Source: Alteromonas_F sp964429915
Lineage (GTDB): Bacteria; Pseudomonadota; Gammaproteobacteria; Enterobacterales; Alteromonadaceae
Direction: 5' to 3'
DNA length: 64,000 nt
Assembly: GCA_964429915.1 (NCBI GenBank)
Contig: CAYSDZ010000007.1
Location: forward strand, 1 to 64,000
Shown in pieces: positions 54,369 through 63,912 of the stretch. The position numbers and the translations under genes were made by a program. Under the pieces are notes generated by a model. That model ran no database searches. It worked only from the letters and a program-made list of their open reading frames with translations, and was not told the DNA's origin. How positions within the stretch are numbered: the first letter of the stretch is position 1; each line of letters begins with the position of its first letter.

Positions 54369-55768
54369 GCTATACGCTCCCGACGGCGATTACGCTTTCC
54401 CAAGCCTGACTCCTTAATCGCTGAGACTACATCTTCCATTTTGGCACTTCGCGACCCTTTCACTAGCACAGTTACGTCTCGAAATTCTGCCGCCAACCCG
54501 GCTTGCAATGACTGCATTAAATCGTCGATATGAGTATGATGCATACCCTGTTCACCCAATACTGAACTGGCGCTTTGGCTTAGCACACCCAAGGTATATA
54601 GTGTGTCGATGCCCTTTTTCTTTGCATATTCACCGACTTGCTCATGGTAGAACCGCGCTTTTGACCCTAACTCTGCCATGTCACCCAACACCAATACGCG
54701 TCTGCCCGAAAACGTAGCCAGCAAATCGATAGCGGCATGAACAGAGGCCACATTGGCGTTGTACGTGTCGTCTAATAGCCGTGTAGTCGGTCCGAGCTCA
54801 ATGACGTTCAGTCTACCTTTCACTTGTGCCATGTTTGCCAAACCGTCGCGAACATCCTCAAGTGTCGCTCCCACTTGCAAAGTGAGTGCAGCGGCGAGCA
54901 AAGCATTGCCTACATTGTGTTCTCCCGGTAAACAAAGGCTGATATACACCTCGCCTTTTGGCGTGCACATAATGAATTCAGCACAGCCGTTTAATCCTAT
55001 AATGATCTCTTTGGCGTAAAAATCGCAAGACGCATCATAAGTAACAGGAGAAAAACGCTCCACCTTCAGATGCTTCAATTTCCCAAGCCAAAACTCAGCA
55101 AATTGACTGTCTGCATTCACCACGGCTACGCCTTTATCGCTAAGCCCTTTAAAAATCTCGCTTTTTGCGCGGGCTACACCAAATAAGCTACCGAATCCTT
55201 CTAAATGGGAAGCGGCGGCATTGACGATGGTCGCAACGTCGGGTTTGACGAGTTCAGTGGTATAGGCAATTTCACCTAAATGATTAGCACCCAGTTCCAT
55301 CACAGCATATTCGTGATGTTCTTCAAGCCTGAGTAGTGTAAGCGGTACACCAATTTCGTTATTGAAATTGCCCTTGGTTGCTAGTACCTCGCCTCGACGC
55401 CCTAGAATAGAGGCGCACATTTCTTTCACAGTGGTTTTGCCACTTGAACCCGTTATCGCAATGGTTTTGGGGTTCACTGCTTGTTTTACTGCTTTACCCA
55501 ATAAGCCAAGTGCGATTTTTGTATCTTCAACTTTAATCGTGGGAATACTAAGGTTTACATCTTCGCTCACAATCGCCGCCACCGCGCCATTTTCGATAGC
55601 ATAGTGGATAAATTCATGGCCATTGAAGTTTTCACCCGATAGGGCAATGTACAGGTCGCCTTGCTGAATCGTTCGTGTATCGGTGCTAATACTACTAATT
55701 TCAATATCTTCACCTTGCAACACTCCGCTAACGCTTTGTGCACACCAACTCAATGATTTAGTGATCAT
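54362..55768 (-). CDS. murF: UDP-MurNAc-tripeptide--D-Ala-D-Ala ligase
   Basis: Mur ligase of 468 residues adding D-Ala-D-Ala from DdlB. ITGSSGKTTVKEMCASIL near residue 104, AVMELGANHLGEIAYT, and LLDDTYNANVASVHAAI. It overlaps murE by four bases. Confidence 0.96.
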   Translation of the reverse strand: MITKSLSWCAQSVSGVLQGEDIEISSISTDTRTIQQGDLYIALSGENFNGHEFIHYAIENGAVAAIVSEDVNLSIPTIKVEDTKIALGLLGKAVKQAVNPKTIAITGSSGKTTVKEMCASILGRRGEVLATKGNFNNEIGVPLTLLRLEEHHEYAVMELGANHLGEIAYTTELVKPDVATIVNAAASHLEGFGSLFGVARAKSEIFKGLSDKGVAVVNADSQFAEFWLGKLKHLKVERFSPVTYDASCDFYAKEIIIGLNGCAEFIMCTPKGEVYISLCLPGEHNVGNALLAAALTLQVGATLEDVRDGLANMAQVKGRLNVIELGPTTRLLDDTYNANVASVHAAIDLLATFSGRRVLVLGDMAELGSKARFYHEQVGEYAKKKGIDTLYTLGVLSQSASSVLGEQGMHHTHIDDLMQSLQAGLAAEFRDVTVLVKGSRSAKMEDVVSAIKESGLGKRNRRRERIAC

Positions 55769-57300
55769 AGCGTGAATTCCTCTTGGAGCTGCATCACATA
55801 TGCACGCTCGTCATACTCTATCTGTTTATCCTGAATCGTCTGGTAAGTTTCGTGCCCTTTTCCAGCCACTAATATAAGCGAATCCTTTGGTGCATGTTTC
55901 AAACAATAGGTAATCGCTTCTTTTCTATCAGCCAAACACACTGCATTGTCAGGGTGGTGTAATCCGGCTTTTATGTCGTTCTCTATCGTTTTTGGATCTT
56001 CTGAGCGGGCATTGTCACTGGTAATTACAATACGTTCACTCAAGCGTTCAGCAATGGCTGCCATTTGCGGCCTTTTTCCTTTGTCTCTGTCACCACCACA
56101 ACCAAACACACACCAAGGCTTGGCTTTAGTGTGCTTAGTTAAAGCCGCTAATGCTTTCTCAAGCGCATCGGGGGTATGAGCGTAATCAACAACGATATTT
56201 GCTTGTTGCTTAAAACAAAACATTTCCATTCTGCCTGATATAGCGCTTAATTGAGGCACCGTTTTTACTACTTCTTCAAATCGCTCGCCCTGCATAAGCA
56301 AACAGGCAATGGTACTTAACACATTACGAATATTAAATTCACCAAGCAAAGACGTAGACAAATGAGCCTCACCCCAACTGCTACTCAGCAGAAAATCGCA
56401 ACCATCAGCATGATATTGAATGCTTGAGGCTTTGCAATGACGCAAATGGGGCAAAATAGTGGCGATGTCGGTGTTAATGGCAGTGACTACAGTAGGGATC
56501 GATTTTTTGTGGATATCCTTAAGCCAGTCTAGCGCCCACTTATCGTCAATATTCACTACCGCTGCCTGAATGCCAGGTTGCTCTAACAGCAAACGCTTCG
56601 CTGCCGCGTATTCTTCCATTGTGCGGTGATAGTCGAGATGATCTCTGGACTGATTGGTGAAAATTACGGTATCCGTGTTAATCTTTGATAAACGCTGTTG
56701 TACGAGCGCATGCGATGAAGCTTCGAATGCGACATGCCCAACATCTTGCTGAGCAAACTCAGCCAGTAAGTATTGCATAGTGATTGCATTTGGGGTGGTA
56801 TTGTTATTTTGAGTTTGCGCCCAAATGGCTTCATCAGAGTCGAACACTGCACTTCCCAAAGTGCCTATGGCTGCACTGCGTGTGCCTAGTAAGTGTTTAC
56901 ATTGAGTAATCAGACTGACCGTTGACGTTTTGCCATTGGTGCCCGTTACCGCAGTTGTCTGTAATTTGTTTGCGGGATAATCGTAAAATGCACCAGCAAG
57001 TGAAGATAACAAAGAAGGCAAGTTATATAAGTAAATAATGCATGCAGTGGGGCGGTTTTCTACTTTGCCGTGTTGCTGTTCTGTATCCGCTTGCATCAAT
57101 ATTGCCGGACAACCTAGTTCAATGGCTTGGTCGATGTAGTCACGACCATCTAAGGTGTGGCCTTTTACTGCGACAAAGGCAGTATATTTTGAGACTGCTC
57201 GGCTATCGAGTGTCATACCGTGTATTCGGATATCAGGCGCATTAATGCCAAATTTTGCCATTAGCACTTTGAGGCTTTGCACAAATTCGCTAATTACCAT
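55765..57300 (-). CDS. murE: UDP-MurNAc-Ala-Glu--meso-diaminopimelate ligase
   Basis: Mur ligase adding meso-DAP, about 511 residues. TAVTGTNGKTSTVSLITQ carries the P-loop. The DAP-recognition motif reads DNARSEDP where DNPR is usual, but N and R that contact DAP are kept. The start at 57300 has AGAGGTGG 5 bases before; the upstream frame to 57378 lies inside ftsI and is not a real extension. Confidence 0.96.
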   Translation of the reverse strand: MVISEFVQSLKVLMAKFGINAPDIRIHGMTLDSRAVSKYTAFVAVKGHTLDGRDYIDQAIELGCPAILMQADTEQQHGKVENRPTACIIYLYNLPSLLSSLAGAFYDYPANKLQTTAVTGTNGKTSTVSLITQCKHLLGTRSAAIGTLGSAVFDSDEAIWAQTQNNNTTPNAITMQYLLAEFAQQDVGHVAFEASSHALVQQRLSKINTDTVIFTNQSRDHLDYHRTMEEYAAAKRLLLEQPGIQAAVVNIDDKWALDWLKDIHKKSIPTVVTAINTDIATILPHLRHCKASSIQYHADGCDFLLSSSWGEAHLSTSLLGEFNIRNVLSTIACLLMQGERFEEVVKTVPQLSAISGRMEMFCFKQQANIVVDYAHTPDALEKALAALTKHTKAKPWCVFGCGGDRDKGKRPQMAAIAERLSERIVITSDNARSEDPKTIENDIKAGLHHPDNAVCLADRKEAITYCLKHAPKDSLILVAGKGHETYQTIQDKQIEYDERAYVMQLQEEFTL

Positions 57301-59035
57301 TGTTTCCACCTCTTTTTGCGTAAGTGGAAGAAACACGGCGACCATCCGGAGTAATGTTGAGCAGTTGTAATGCTTCACTCATAATATTGGCGAACACGGG
57401 TGCTGCTGTTTCACTAGCGTGATACAAGTCTCCGCCCGGCTCATTTATAAGTACCACGGTCACAAGCTTGGGGTTTGTCGCAGGTGCAATACCTGCAAAA
57501 ATATTAACGTACTCTTCACCGTAGCCCCCAGCAATCGCTTTGCGACTCGTACCTGTTTTTCCTGCAACTCGGTATCCAGGAATACTCGCCGCTCTTGCAG
57601 ATGCCCCCTCTTGGGTGACGCTTTCCATCATGGCAACAACGGCTTTTGCGTTTTCTTCACTGATCACGCGTTCTGGTTGCTGAGCAAAGGCGCCGCGCTG
57701 AGTGGATTTGACAATATTTAAGGGTTTTTTAATACCACCAGACGCCAGAGTAGTATACATTCTAGCGATTTGGGCAGTGGTCACTGAAATTCCGTACCCA
57801 AACGATAAAGTAGCTATCTCGAAATCTGACCAACGCGAACGCTCACGAAAAATCCCACTGCTCTCACCTGCGAGGTGGGTGCCCGTATCGTCCATTAACC
57901 CCATGTTGTAATAAGTGTCTAGAAGAAATTGTTTTGGCACATCAAGCACAAGCTTCGACGTGCCCATATTACTGGACTTTTCAATGATTTGTTCAAGCGT
58001 TAACACCCCGTAATTACGCGGATCTTTTACCAAACTTCCCCCCAAGCGCATTCTGCCAGGGGATGTGTCTACACTGTCAGTGGGGCTCACTTTACCGAAT
58101 TCGAGGGCGGCGAGGATCGCCAGTGGTTTCATTGACGAGCCGGGTTCAAATGCGTCGGTAATCACACGATTACGCATTTTGTATGCCGCTGCGTCGCTGC
58201 GGTCGTTCGGGTTAAATGAGGGGCTATTTGCCATAGCTAAAATATCGCCCGATTCTACATCAACAACAATGGCCGATACTGACATCGCTTGATAATAAAC
58301 CGTCGCCTCTTTCACAGCTTTGTACGTGATCGCTTGAATGCGCTGATCAATAGTTAACGACAGCACTCCGGCTTTTTCTCCTTCACGCATTTCAAGGATC
58401 TCAACTTGCCTGCCTTTACCATCGCGACGAATTTTTCTTACTCCTGGCTTGCCGGTTAACCATTCGTTGTATAAGCGCTCTAACCCTTCAATTCCGTTAT
58501 CATCCACATCTGTAATACCAATGAGTGGAGCAGACACTTCACCCGTTGGATAATACCTTCGCGACTCTTTGCGTAAATAAATACCAGGTATATCGAGCTG
58601 AGCGACATAATCCGCCATTGTCGGCGATACTTGTCGTTGCAAGTAAACAAACCGACGGGTGGGATCTTGTACTCGTTCTAATAATTCGCTAGTTTCTCTG
58701 CCAAGCACATCGGCTAACGCTAGCCAACGTCGATGATGGTGTAACGCACCTTGTTCATGAATGATTTTGGGGTCGGCCCACACTGCACGCACCGGTACGC
58801 TTACAGCTAATTCAACGCCATTGCGATCGGTGATCAATCCTCTATAGCTTGGGGTATTTCGTGTTCGTAAGGTACGACTGTCACCCTCTTCAACCAATAG
58901 ATCAGGCGCTATAACTTGAATATAAGCGGCGCGCACGGCTAAAGTAACAAAAACAAGACTGACTGCTCCTAAAACCACCCAAAAACGCCACGGTAATTCA
59001 ACTGGCTTTACAATCGATTTTGCTTTCGCCATCAT
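57290..59035 (-). CDS. ftsI: septal transpeptidase FtsI (PBP3)
   Basis: Class B penicillin-binding protein of 581 residues. One N-terminal membrane helix (about 17-36), a pedestal domain, and the transpeptidase with SxxK in EPGSSMKPLAI, SxN in KSSNMGTSK, and KTG in AGKTGTSRKA. It overlaps ftsL (ATGA) and murE. Confidence 0.97.
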   Translation of the reverse strand: MMAKAKSIVKPVELPWRFWVVLGAVSLVFVTLAVRAAYIQVIAPDLLVEEGDSRTLRTRNTPSYRGLITDRNGVELAVSVPVRAVWADPKIIHEQGALHHHRRWLALADVLGRETSELLERVQDPTRRFVYLQRQVSPTMADYVAQLDIPGIYLRKESRRYYPTGEVSAPLIGITDVDDNGIEGLERLYNEWLTGKPGVRKIRRDGKGRQVEILEMREGEKAGVLSLTIDQRIQAITYKAVKEATVYYQAMSVSAIVVDVESGDILAMANSPSFNPNDRSDAAAYKMRNRVITDAFEPGSSMKPLAILAALEFGKVSPTDSVDTSPGRMRLGGSLVKDPRNYGVLTLEQIIEKSSNMGTSKLVLDVPKQFLLDTYYNMGLMDDTGTHLAGESSGIFRERSRWSDFEIATLSFGYGISVTTAQIARMYTTLASGGIKKPLNIVKSTQRGAFAQQPERVISEENAKAVVAMMESVTQEGASARAASIPGYRVAGKTGTSRKAIAGGYGEEYVNIFAGIAPATNPKLVTVVLINEPGGDLYHASETAAPVFANIMSEALQLLNITPDGRRVSSTYAKRGGNNGN

Positions 59036-59352
59036 TTCACCCTTACTATGACTTCTTCCTCTACCGAGGGGCGATGCATGTTTAACTGTTTTTGCACTAA
59101 AGATTCAATGCGGTTGTGCTCAGTGAGCGCTCGCTGCTCTAGCACTAAATTGCGCCATTCTACGTCTAAGGCATCTTTTTCACGCATAAGCTGTTCGAGT
59201 GCAATCACTTGCTGGCGATTGTGGTGAGTTGACAAGATCACAGCCATTGCGCTTGCCACAACCAATACAAACAAAAAAATACGCAGTTTGTTGCGCGATA
59301 AATCGTTAACCAAAATAAGCAGCAAATTGAAATTGGTATCAGATGATTTCAT
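59032..59352 (-). CDS. ftsL: cell division protein FtsL
   Basis: Small bitopic divisome protein, 106 residues, with a transmembrane helix (about 24-40) and a periplasmic leucine-zipper-like coil (VIALEQLMREKDALDVEW). It is between rsmH and ftsI with four-base overlaps at both ends. Confidence 0.93.
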   Translation of the reverse strand: MKSSDTNFNLLLILVNDLSRNKLRIFLFVLVVASAMAVILSTHHNRQQVIALEQLMREKDALDVEWRNLVLEQRALTEHNRIESLVQKQLNMHRPSVEEEVIVRVK

Positions 59353-60308
59353 CGCTTCTCTGCCACTCTCAATACGGCGCTGCGTGAACGCGCATTTTCT
59401 CTTATTTCCTGCTCGCTAGGCTTAATAGCTTTGCCTATCAAGTTCAACACTTTGTCTTGATCAATATGGGCTTGAGTGATGGGAAGTCCACTTGGATAAC
59501 GCTTACCTTTGGCCTGTTCTTTCATAAAGCGCTTAACCATTCTGTCTTCTAATGAATGGAAACTAATAACCGCTAATCTGCCATTGGTGTTCAATATATT
59601 CGTCGCAGCTTTGAGTCCATCTCTAAGCTGATCCAACTCGGCATTAATATAAATACGAATACCCTGAAATGAGCGTGTAGCAGGATGCTTAAATTTATCT
59701 TTAACCGGTAAGGCTTCGTCAATAATTTTTACTAACTGTAGTGTGGTTTGTAGAGGCTGCTGAGTTCGGGTGTTAACAATGTGGTGCGCAATGCGTTTAC
59801 CAAATTTTTCCTCACCAAACTCTTTTAACACCTGTGCTATATCTTGCTCATCGGCCTTATTGAGCCACTGCGCAGCGCTGACCCCTTTTGTGGTATCCAT
59901 ACGCATATCAAGCGGCCCTTCTTTAGTGAAACTAAAGCCGCGTTGAGCTTGATCTAGCTGAGGTGAAGAAACACCTAAGTCCATCAAAACGCCATCTACA
60001 CCCTCTAAATTGGTGCTAAAACCCAAGCGCTCTATGCTGTTTTGCATATCTGCGAACGCACTATGAATGATGGTAAATCGCTTATCGTGTTCAGCGAGTT
60101 GCTCACCCACCTCAATCGCTTGAGGATCTCGGTCAAACGCAATAAGCTTTCCTTCAGCACCGAGGTGTTGAAGGATGTATTTGCTGTGTCCTCCCCTGCC
60201 AAACGTAGCATCGACATAAACACCTGAGGGTTTGATACTTAAGGCGTCTATACATTCTTGTAATAAAACAGACGTATGTGGGCGAGGGGATTCCGCTTCG
60301 GTGATCAC
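59349..60308 (-). CDS. rsmH: 16S rRNA m4C1402 methyltransferase RsmH
   Basis: SAM methyltransferase of 319 residues. SVLLQECIDAL, YVDATFGRGGHSKYIL (SAM site), GVLMDLGVSSPQLD and TRSFQGIRIYINAEL are family marks. It starts at GTG, overlapping the mraZ stop by four bases. Confidence 0.96.
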   Translation of the reverse strand: MITEAESPRPHTSVLLQECIDALSIKPSGVYVDATFGRGGHSKYILQHLGAEGKLIAFDRDPQAIEVGEQLAEHDKRFTIIHSAFADMQNSIERLGFSTNLEGVDGVLMDLGVSSPQLDQAQRGFSFTKEGPLDMRMDTTKGVSAAQWLNKADEQDIAQVLKEFGEEKFGKRIAHHIVNTRTQQPLQTTLQLVKIIDEALPVKDKFKHPATRSFQGIRIYINAELDQLRDGLKAATNILNTNGRLAVISFHSLEDRMVKRFMKEQAKGKRYPSGLPITQAHIDQDKVLNLIGKAIKPSEQEIRENARSRSAVLRVAEKR

Positions 60309-60763
60309 AGCGAGAAATCCTGTAAACGTTCGGTAAGTTCAAACCCGCCTGCGCGTTCTGTTTCCACATCAGCAGATATCTGGGCTTGCCACGTTGCGGT
60401 GTTCCAAATTTCGAATCGATTAAGTTTGCCTACTAGCATAATTTCTTTTTCTAAAGAGGCATATTGGCGAAGATGCGCTGGAACGATAATACGACCGCTT
60501 TTGTCCATTTCTCCTTCAGTGGCATTACCGAGAAGCAGACGTTGAAGGCGGCTTTCTTGTTCTATCATGCTGGAAAGTTTGAGCAGTTTCATCTCAACTT
60601 CTTCCCATTCGTGGAGTGGGTAAAGCAGTAAACAGCTTTGCTTTGTGTCTATGGTACAGATCAATTGTCCGTCACAATCATCAGCAAGAGACTGGCGATA
60701 CTTAGTAGGTATTGCCAGCCGCCCTTTGCTGTCTAAATTGATTGCGTTAGCGCCGCGGAACAT
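60305..60763 (-). CDS. mraZ: transcriptional regulator MraZ
   Basis: AbrB-like DNA-binding protein, 152 residues, with two tandem domains: MFRGANAINLDSKGRLAIPTKYR in the first and EMDKSGRIIVPAHLR in the second. In E. coli it represses the dcw operon. It is the first gene here, and matching operator repeats are just upstream. Confidence 0.96.
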   Translation of the reverse strand: MFRGANAINLDSKGRLAIPTKYRQSLADDCDGQLICTIDTKQSCLLLYPLHEWEEVEMKLLKLSSMIEQESRLQRLLLGNATEGEMDKSGRIIVPAHLRQYASLEKEIMLVGKLNRFEIWNTATWQAQISADVETERAGGFELTERLQDFSL

Positions 60764-60836
60764 TCCCCTAGCCTTTTATATTTTGCTGTTTTTATTGTTA
60801 GCTGTGATCCGTAATAGAAAATATTGTTATTATACG

Positions 60837-60861
60837 TTCCACTATTTACCACTTTTACCCA
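60837..60861 (-). promoter_or_regulatory. mraZ: MraZ boxes upstream of mraZ
   Basis: On the minus strand TGGGT, TGGTA and TGGAA occur at exact 10-base steps (60861-60857, 60851-60847, 60841-60837), the known layout of MraZ operators (TGGGN repeats). The second and third are degenerate. A TATAAT-like hexamer (60834-60829) follows directly. Confidence 0.65.
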
Positions 60862-60869
60862 CTTTTGGG

Positions 60870-60899
60870 AGTTTAGTTACCCTTGTGCCCCACTGTCAA
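60870..60899 (-). promoter_or_regulatory. probable dcw promoter
   Basis: TTGACA (60899-60894) and TAAACT (60875-60870) on the minus strand with 18 bases between. Transcription would start just before the MraZ boxes, so bound MraZ would block it. The -10 is imperfect. Confidence 0.5.
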
Positions 60900-60996
60900 G
60901 GCGAAAAGGAGATAAAAACCACACCGATGCGACCTGCAAGTTCGCAAAGAAAACATGGAAATTAGGAAGTCACTGATTTAATAAGGATTTATAAAA

Positions 60997-61100
60997 ATGA
61001 ACAAAAATTAAACAAAAAAATATTTTTAGGTGCTATTGCTTCGATAAGCACTTTTTATAAAAGCGGACGTGAAGATTTTGCAAGTGGCAGTGTTTGGTAA
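60997..61100 (+). pseudogene. possible frameshifted small secreted-protein remnant
   Basis: An ATG (60997) with AAGGA 9 bases before it reads only four codons, but one added A in the following A run would continue as KLNKKIFLGAIASIST, a signal-peptide-like start, for about 30 more codons to TAA at 61098. This could be a decayed gene start or chance. The rest of the 501-base mraZ-SapC gap holds only the dcw promoter region and a terminator. Confidence 0.25.
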
Positions 61101-61210
61101 TATCTTGCAAACGAAAGTTATACTATACCCGATAAATATACAGATTCTAAGTTAAGATATCGCGTGAACGGTGCAAATAGACCTTGCATTTATACCTGCT
61201 CCACCTCAAC

Positions 61211-61234
61211 AAAAACCCGCCTTAATGGCGGGTT
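61211..61234 (-). terminator. rho-independent terminator of the SapC gene
   Basis: AACCCGCC, loop ATTAA, GGCGGGTT and a T run on the minus strand, about 30 bases after the SapC stop. Confidence 0.85.
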
Positions 61235-61264
61235 CTCTAATGTTAAAGCGTCGCAATTGAGGTC

Positions 61265-62023
61265 TTAGCTTTGTGCGGTTTGAGCTTGTTCTTCGCCTTC
61301 ACGTCTTATCTGTAAAGCTTCGATTGGGTTTTCCGTATCACCCGATAATTCAACTAAACGAGATAACTGACCTAAAGATAACATCAATGAATAACATGCA
61401 CCCAAATAGCCTTTTTTGTGCATGTCAGTCACTTTATCATCATCTAACTCAAGCAGCTTTTTCTCATTAATGGAATACATACCCGTTACGTTACGGCGAG
61501 TGCCGTCTTTGTAAGCAACCAATAGATTAATTTCTTCGAACAAATCTAAACCAGACACATAATCAATAAAGGCTTTGGTTTGGATTTCGCTGTTGGCCAA
61601 ATTAGTCAGGAACTGCTGACGGTTTGCCAAAAATTCTGACGCTTTATCACCATCAAACAACGGCTGTCCTTCTTTGGTTTGAACCATTTCGCTGTTTTCA
61701 TCAATAAACACAGCAAGTTGGTCGCCGTCTTGGCGCACATCAAAAGGATATCGCATCACATTCATTGGCACATGAGGCCCTTTCCAGCGATCGCCTAAAA
61801 GAAATAGATTTTGCTCTTGGTCGATACCTAACATGCCCACCGATCGGTAATTGCTTTGAGGGTCTTTGATAAAAATAATCGGCATAGTCGCACTTAATTG
61901 TGCGTATTCACGGATACTCGCCGCAGACAGGTGAGATTTTTTTGCATGAGCAAGTGTGTTGTCGAATGCCACTTTTAGTGCTTCATGTTTACTTTTTTCA
62001 AGTGGTACGAAATTCATAGCCAT
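61265..62023 (-). CDS. SapC family protein
   Basis: A 252-residue protein of the SapC (S-layer associated) family: NFVPLEKSKHEALKV at the start, FIKDPQSNYRSVGMLGIDQEQNLF, and the DGTRRNVTGMYSINEKKLLEL segment are typical. No signal peptide is seen. In Alteromonadales SapC genes usually sit beside TonB-dependent receptors and tryptophan halogenases; here it stands alone with its own terminator. The function is not established. A second in-frame ATG is at 62017. Confidence 0.85.
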   Translation of the reverse strand: MAMNFVPLEKSKHEALKVAFDNTLAHAKKSHLSAASIREYAQLSATMPIIFIKDPQSNYRSVGMLGIDQEQNLFLLGDRWKGPHVPMNVMRYPFDVRQDGDQLAVFIDENSEMVQTKEGQPLFDGDKASEFLANRQQFLTNLANSEIQTKAFIDYVSGLDLFEEINLLVAYKDGTRRNVTGMYSINEKKLLELDDDKVTDMHKKGYLGACYSLMLSLGQLSRLVELSGDTENPIEALQIRREGEEQAQTAQS

Positions 62024-62280
62024 AAATCATTTTCTCTTTTTTCATGTGGCGCCATCCTTTTACGATTCAGCCTTCGCCACTATTTTGTTTACTTGTTTAC
62101 ATTTTCATTTGTCAGGGAATAACCACCCCTGATTAGCGCAACGCAGTATTACGCATATTTCAAGTTATGTCATTCTATTCACTTAGATATGGTGATACGG
62201 TTAAAAAATTCAACTAAAAATAAATTTATGTATTACGAGTATGACAGACCATTGAAGAGTTGCCTCTGAGTTATAGAGTT

Positions 62281-63300
62281 CTAAAAGCCTGCGATATACA
62301 AACTAAGTAAATCAGTAATTTTGCCAAAAACAGGATTGGCTTTAGATTGGGCACAGTGATCAAGTGGGTCAAGCAAATCCTTATCTACTTTTATTTTGCT
62401 TGCTGTTAGTGTGTTGAGCACAAGATTAGCGTGACAAACCTGATGCGCTTCATCGATAAAGTACACCGTATTTTGACCCGTGCTGTGTTTGATTAAGTGC
62501 TGCACGCCTTCAATAGGCGTGGTGATATCGGCTTCAGAATGAGCGATAAAAAGAGGCTGCGCTAATGCCTTACCCTGTTTTAATTGCTCTCTAATAGAAG
62601 TGATCACTTCCATTAACTCTAAACCGCTAGAATTAGGGATAGACTCGTATTTGTAAGGGTTCTGACCTAAAGGTGTATAATTTCGGTCCAACCACCGCGC
62701 CAATTTTGGCACTCCCCAAATTTTAGACAAACTCTCTGCACTATCGGCAATGGCCAGTGCCCCTGAAAATAGCATAATGCCGTCGACCTTTGACGGGTTT
62801 TGTAAGCTGTAGTCAACTGCCAACGCGCCTCCTGTTGAAAACCCGCCTATTAATACTTCGTCACCAAACTCAGGGCTTAATTGCATAACGTCTTTGACAT
62901 GTTGTTGCCAAATCGAGGATAACGAATAACTAAGTAGCGTTTCTTTTGCTCTTTCTGGATCGTTTAAGCCATGCCCGGGTGAAAGAGCAACAACGACATT
63001 TAAGCCTTGAGCATACAAATGCTCTGCAAAGGCCGATAAGTAATAGGGAGAATCGCTCAAACCGTGAAATAGCACTGCGACTTTTTCAGTTTTACGACGG
63101 TGATGCCTTACAAAAGGCGCGTTTTCAGCATTGCGTAACTCACTTGAGCACAAGCGGTAAGTGTACTCGTTACCACAATTTTTAAGGTCGGCGAAGCGAC
63201 TGCTGTATACATGTTTAAACGTTTCAAGCGTTGTATTTAGCTCGTTGCTCCTACATTGAAATGACAACAACACAAGTAACACTAAGCAAACTTTAAGCAC
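62281..63300 (-). CDS. secreted alpha/beta hydrolase
   Basis: A 339-residue serine hydrolase. It has an N-terminal signal peptide (MLKVCLVLLVLLSF), HGLSDSPYYLSAFAEHLY with the oxyanion region, the nucleophile S155 in GGFSTGG, and the late histidine in DEAHQVCHANLVL. The start is GTG with no in-frame ATG close by. The cysteine at residue 16 is not in a good lipobox. Esterase or lysophospholipase activity is plausible; the substrate is unknown. The 257-base gap to SapC shows only AT-rich promoter-like sequence. Confidence 0.85.
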   Translation of the reverse strand: MLKVCLVLLVLLSFQCRSNELNTTLETFKHVYSSRFADLKNCGNEYTYRLCSSELRNAENAPFVRHHRRKTEKVAVLFHGLSDSPYYLSAFAEHLYAQGLNVVVALSPGHGLNDPERAKETLLSYSLSSIWQQHVKDVMQLSPEFGDEVLIGGFSTGGALAVDYSLQNPSKVDGIMLFSGALAIADSAESLSKIWGVPKLARWLDRNYTPLGQNPYKYESIPNSSGLELMEVITSIREQLKQGKALAQPLFIAHSEADITTPIEGVQHLIKHSTGQNTVYFIDEAHQVCHANLVLNTLTASKIKVDKDLLDPLDHCAQSKANPVFGKITDLLSLYIAGF

Positions 63301-63461
63301 AATACATTTCCAATAGTCGTAACAAGAGCGCTTACATTAGCAAAAACCGTTACAAAAACAATATCAAGCCACATCGCAATGTGTGGTGGGTGAGCTGTTT
63401 TGTAGGCCACTTGTACCCAAACCCAACGTTTAATACACTCATAGTTATACAAAGTTGTAAG

Positions 63462-63908
63462 ATGAAGCTATGTTTGGAGTCAAGCTTGGACGTTCACTTT
63501 CTTAAATCTGATCAAGATTACGATGCGGTTTTAGATGTGTTATTGCATCTTCGGCCCTCTTACAATGCCGAAACCTTAAGCACTCAAATCAAAAAACAAC
63601 AAAGTCAAGGTTATCGCGTTGTTTACGCAAAATCGGCCAATACAATATTAGCGGTAGCAGGATTTTACATTGGAGAAAAATTAGCGTGGGGTAAACACAT
63701 CTACATTGATGACCTTGTTACCAACCCTCAACACCGTTCAACGGGTGTGGGGCGGTTTCTTATGGCTTGGCTTAAACAGCATGCTGCTGAAAATAACTGT
63801 ACACAACTCCATTTAGATTCCGGCGTCCAACGCTTTCAGGCGCATAAGTTTTACTTGCGTGAAGGCTTTCATATCGCTAGCCATCATTTTTCGCTAAACG
63901 ATATTTAA
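63462..63908 (+). CDS. GNAT family N-acetyltransferase
   Basis: A 148-residue acetyltransferase with the acetyl-CoA loop VTNPQHRSTGVGRFLMAWL and the C-terminal strand-helix LHLDSGVQRFQAHKFYLREGF. The ATG at 63462 was chosen because the upstream frame to 63381 reads non-conserved sequence. It is 4 bases before a second acetyltransferase gene. The substrate is unknown. Confidence 0.88.
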   Translation: MKLCLESSLDVHFLKSDQDYDAVLDVLLHLRPSYNAETLSTQIKKQQSQGYRVVYAKSANTILAVAGFYIGEKLAWGKHIYIDDLVTNPQHRSTGVGRFLMAWLKQHAAENNCTQLHLDSGVQRFQAHKFYLREGFHIASHHFSLNDI

Positions 63909-63912
63909 ATTA

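Noticed and set aside
57300..57378. N-terminal extension of MurE to 57378
   Set aside because: It lies inside ftsI and lacks a ribosome binding site, while 57300 has a strong one and matches family length.
61050..61100. TTTGCAAG/CTTGCAAA inverted repeat near 61077-61107
   Set aside because: Only eight bases with a 19-base spacer in AT-rich sequence; not distinguishable from chance.
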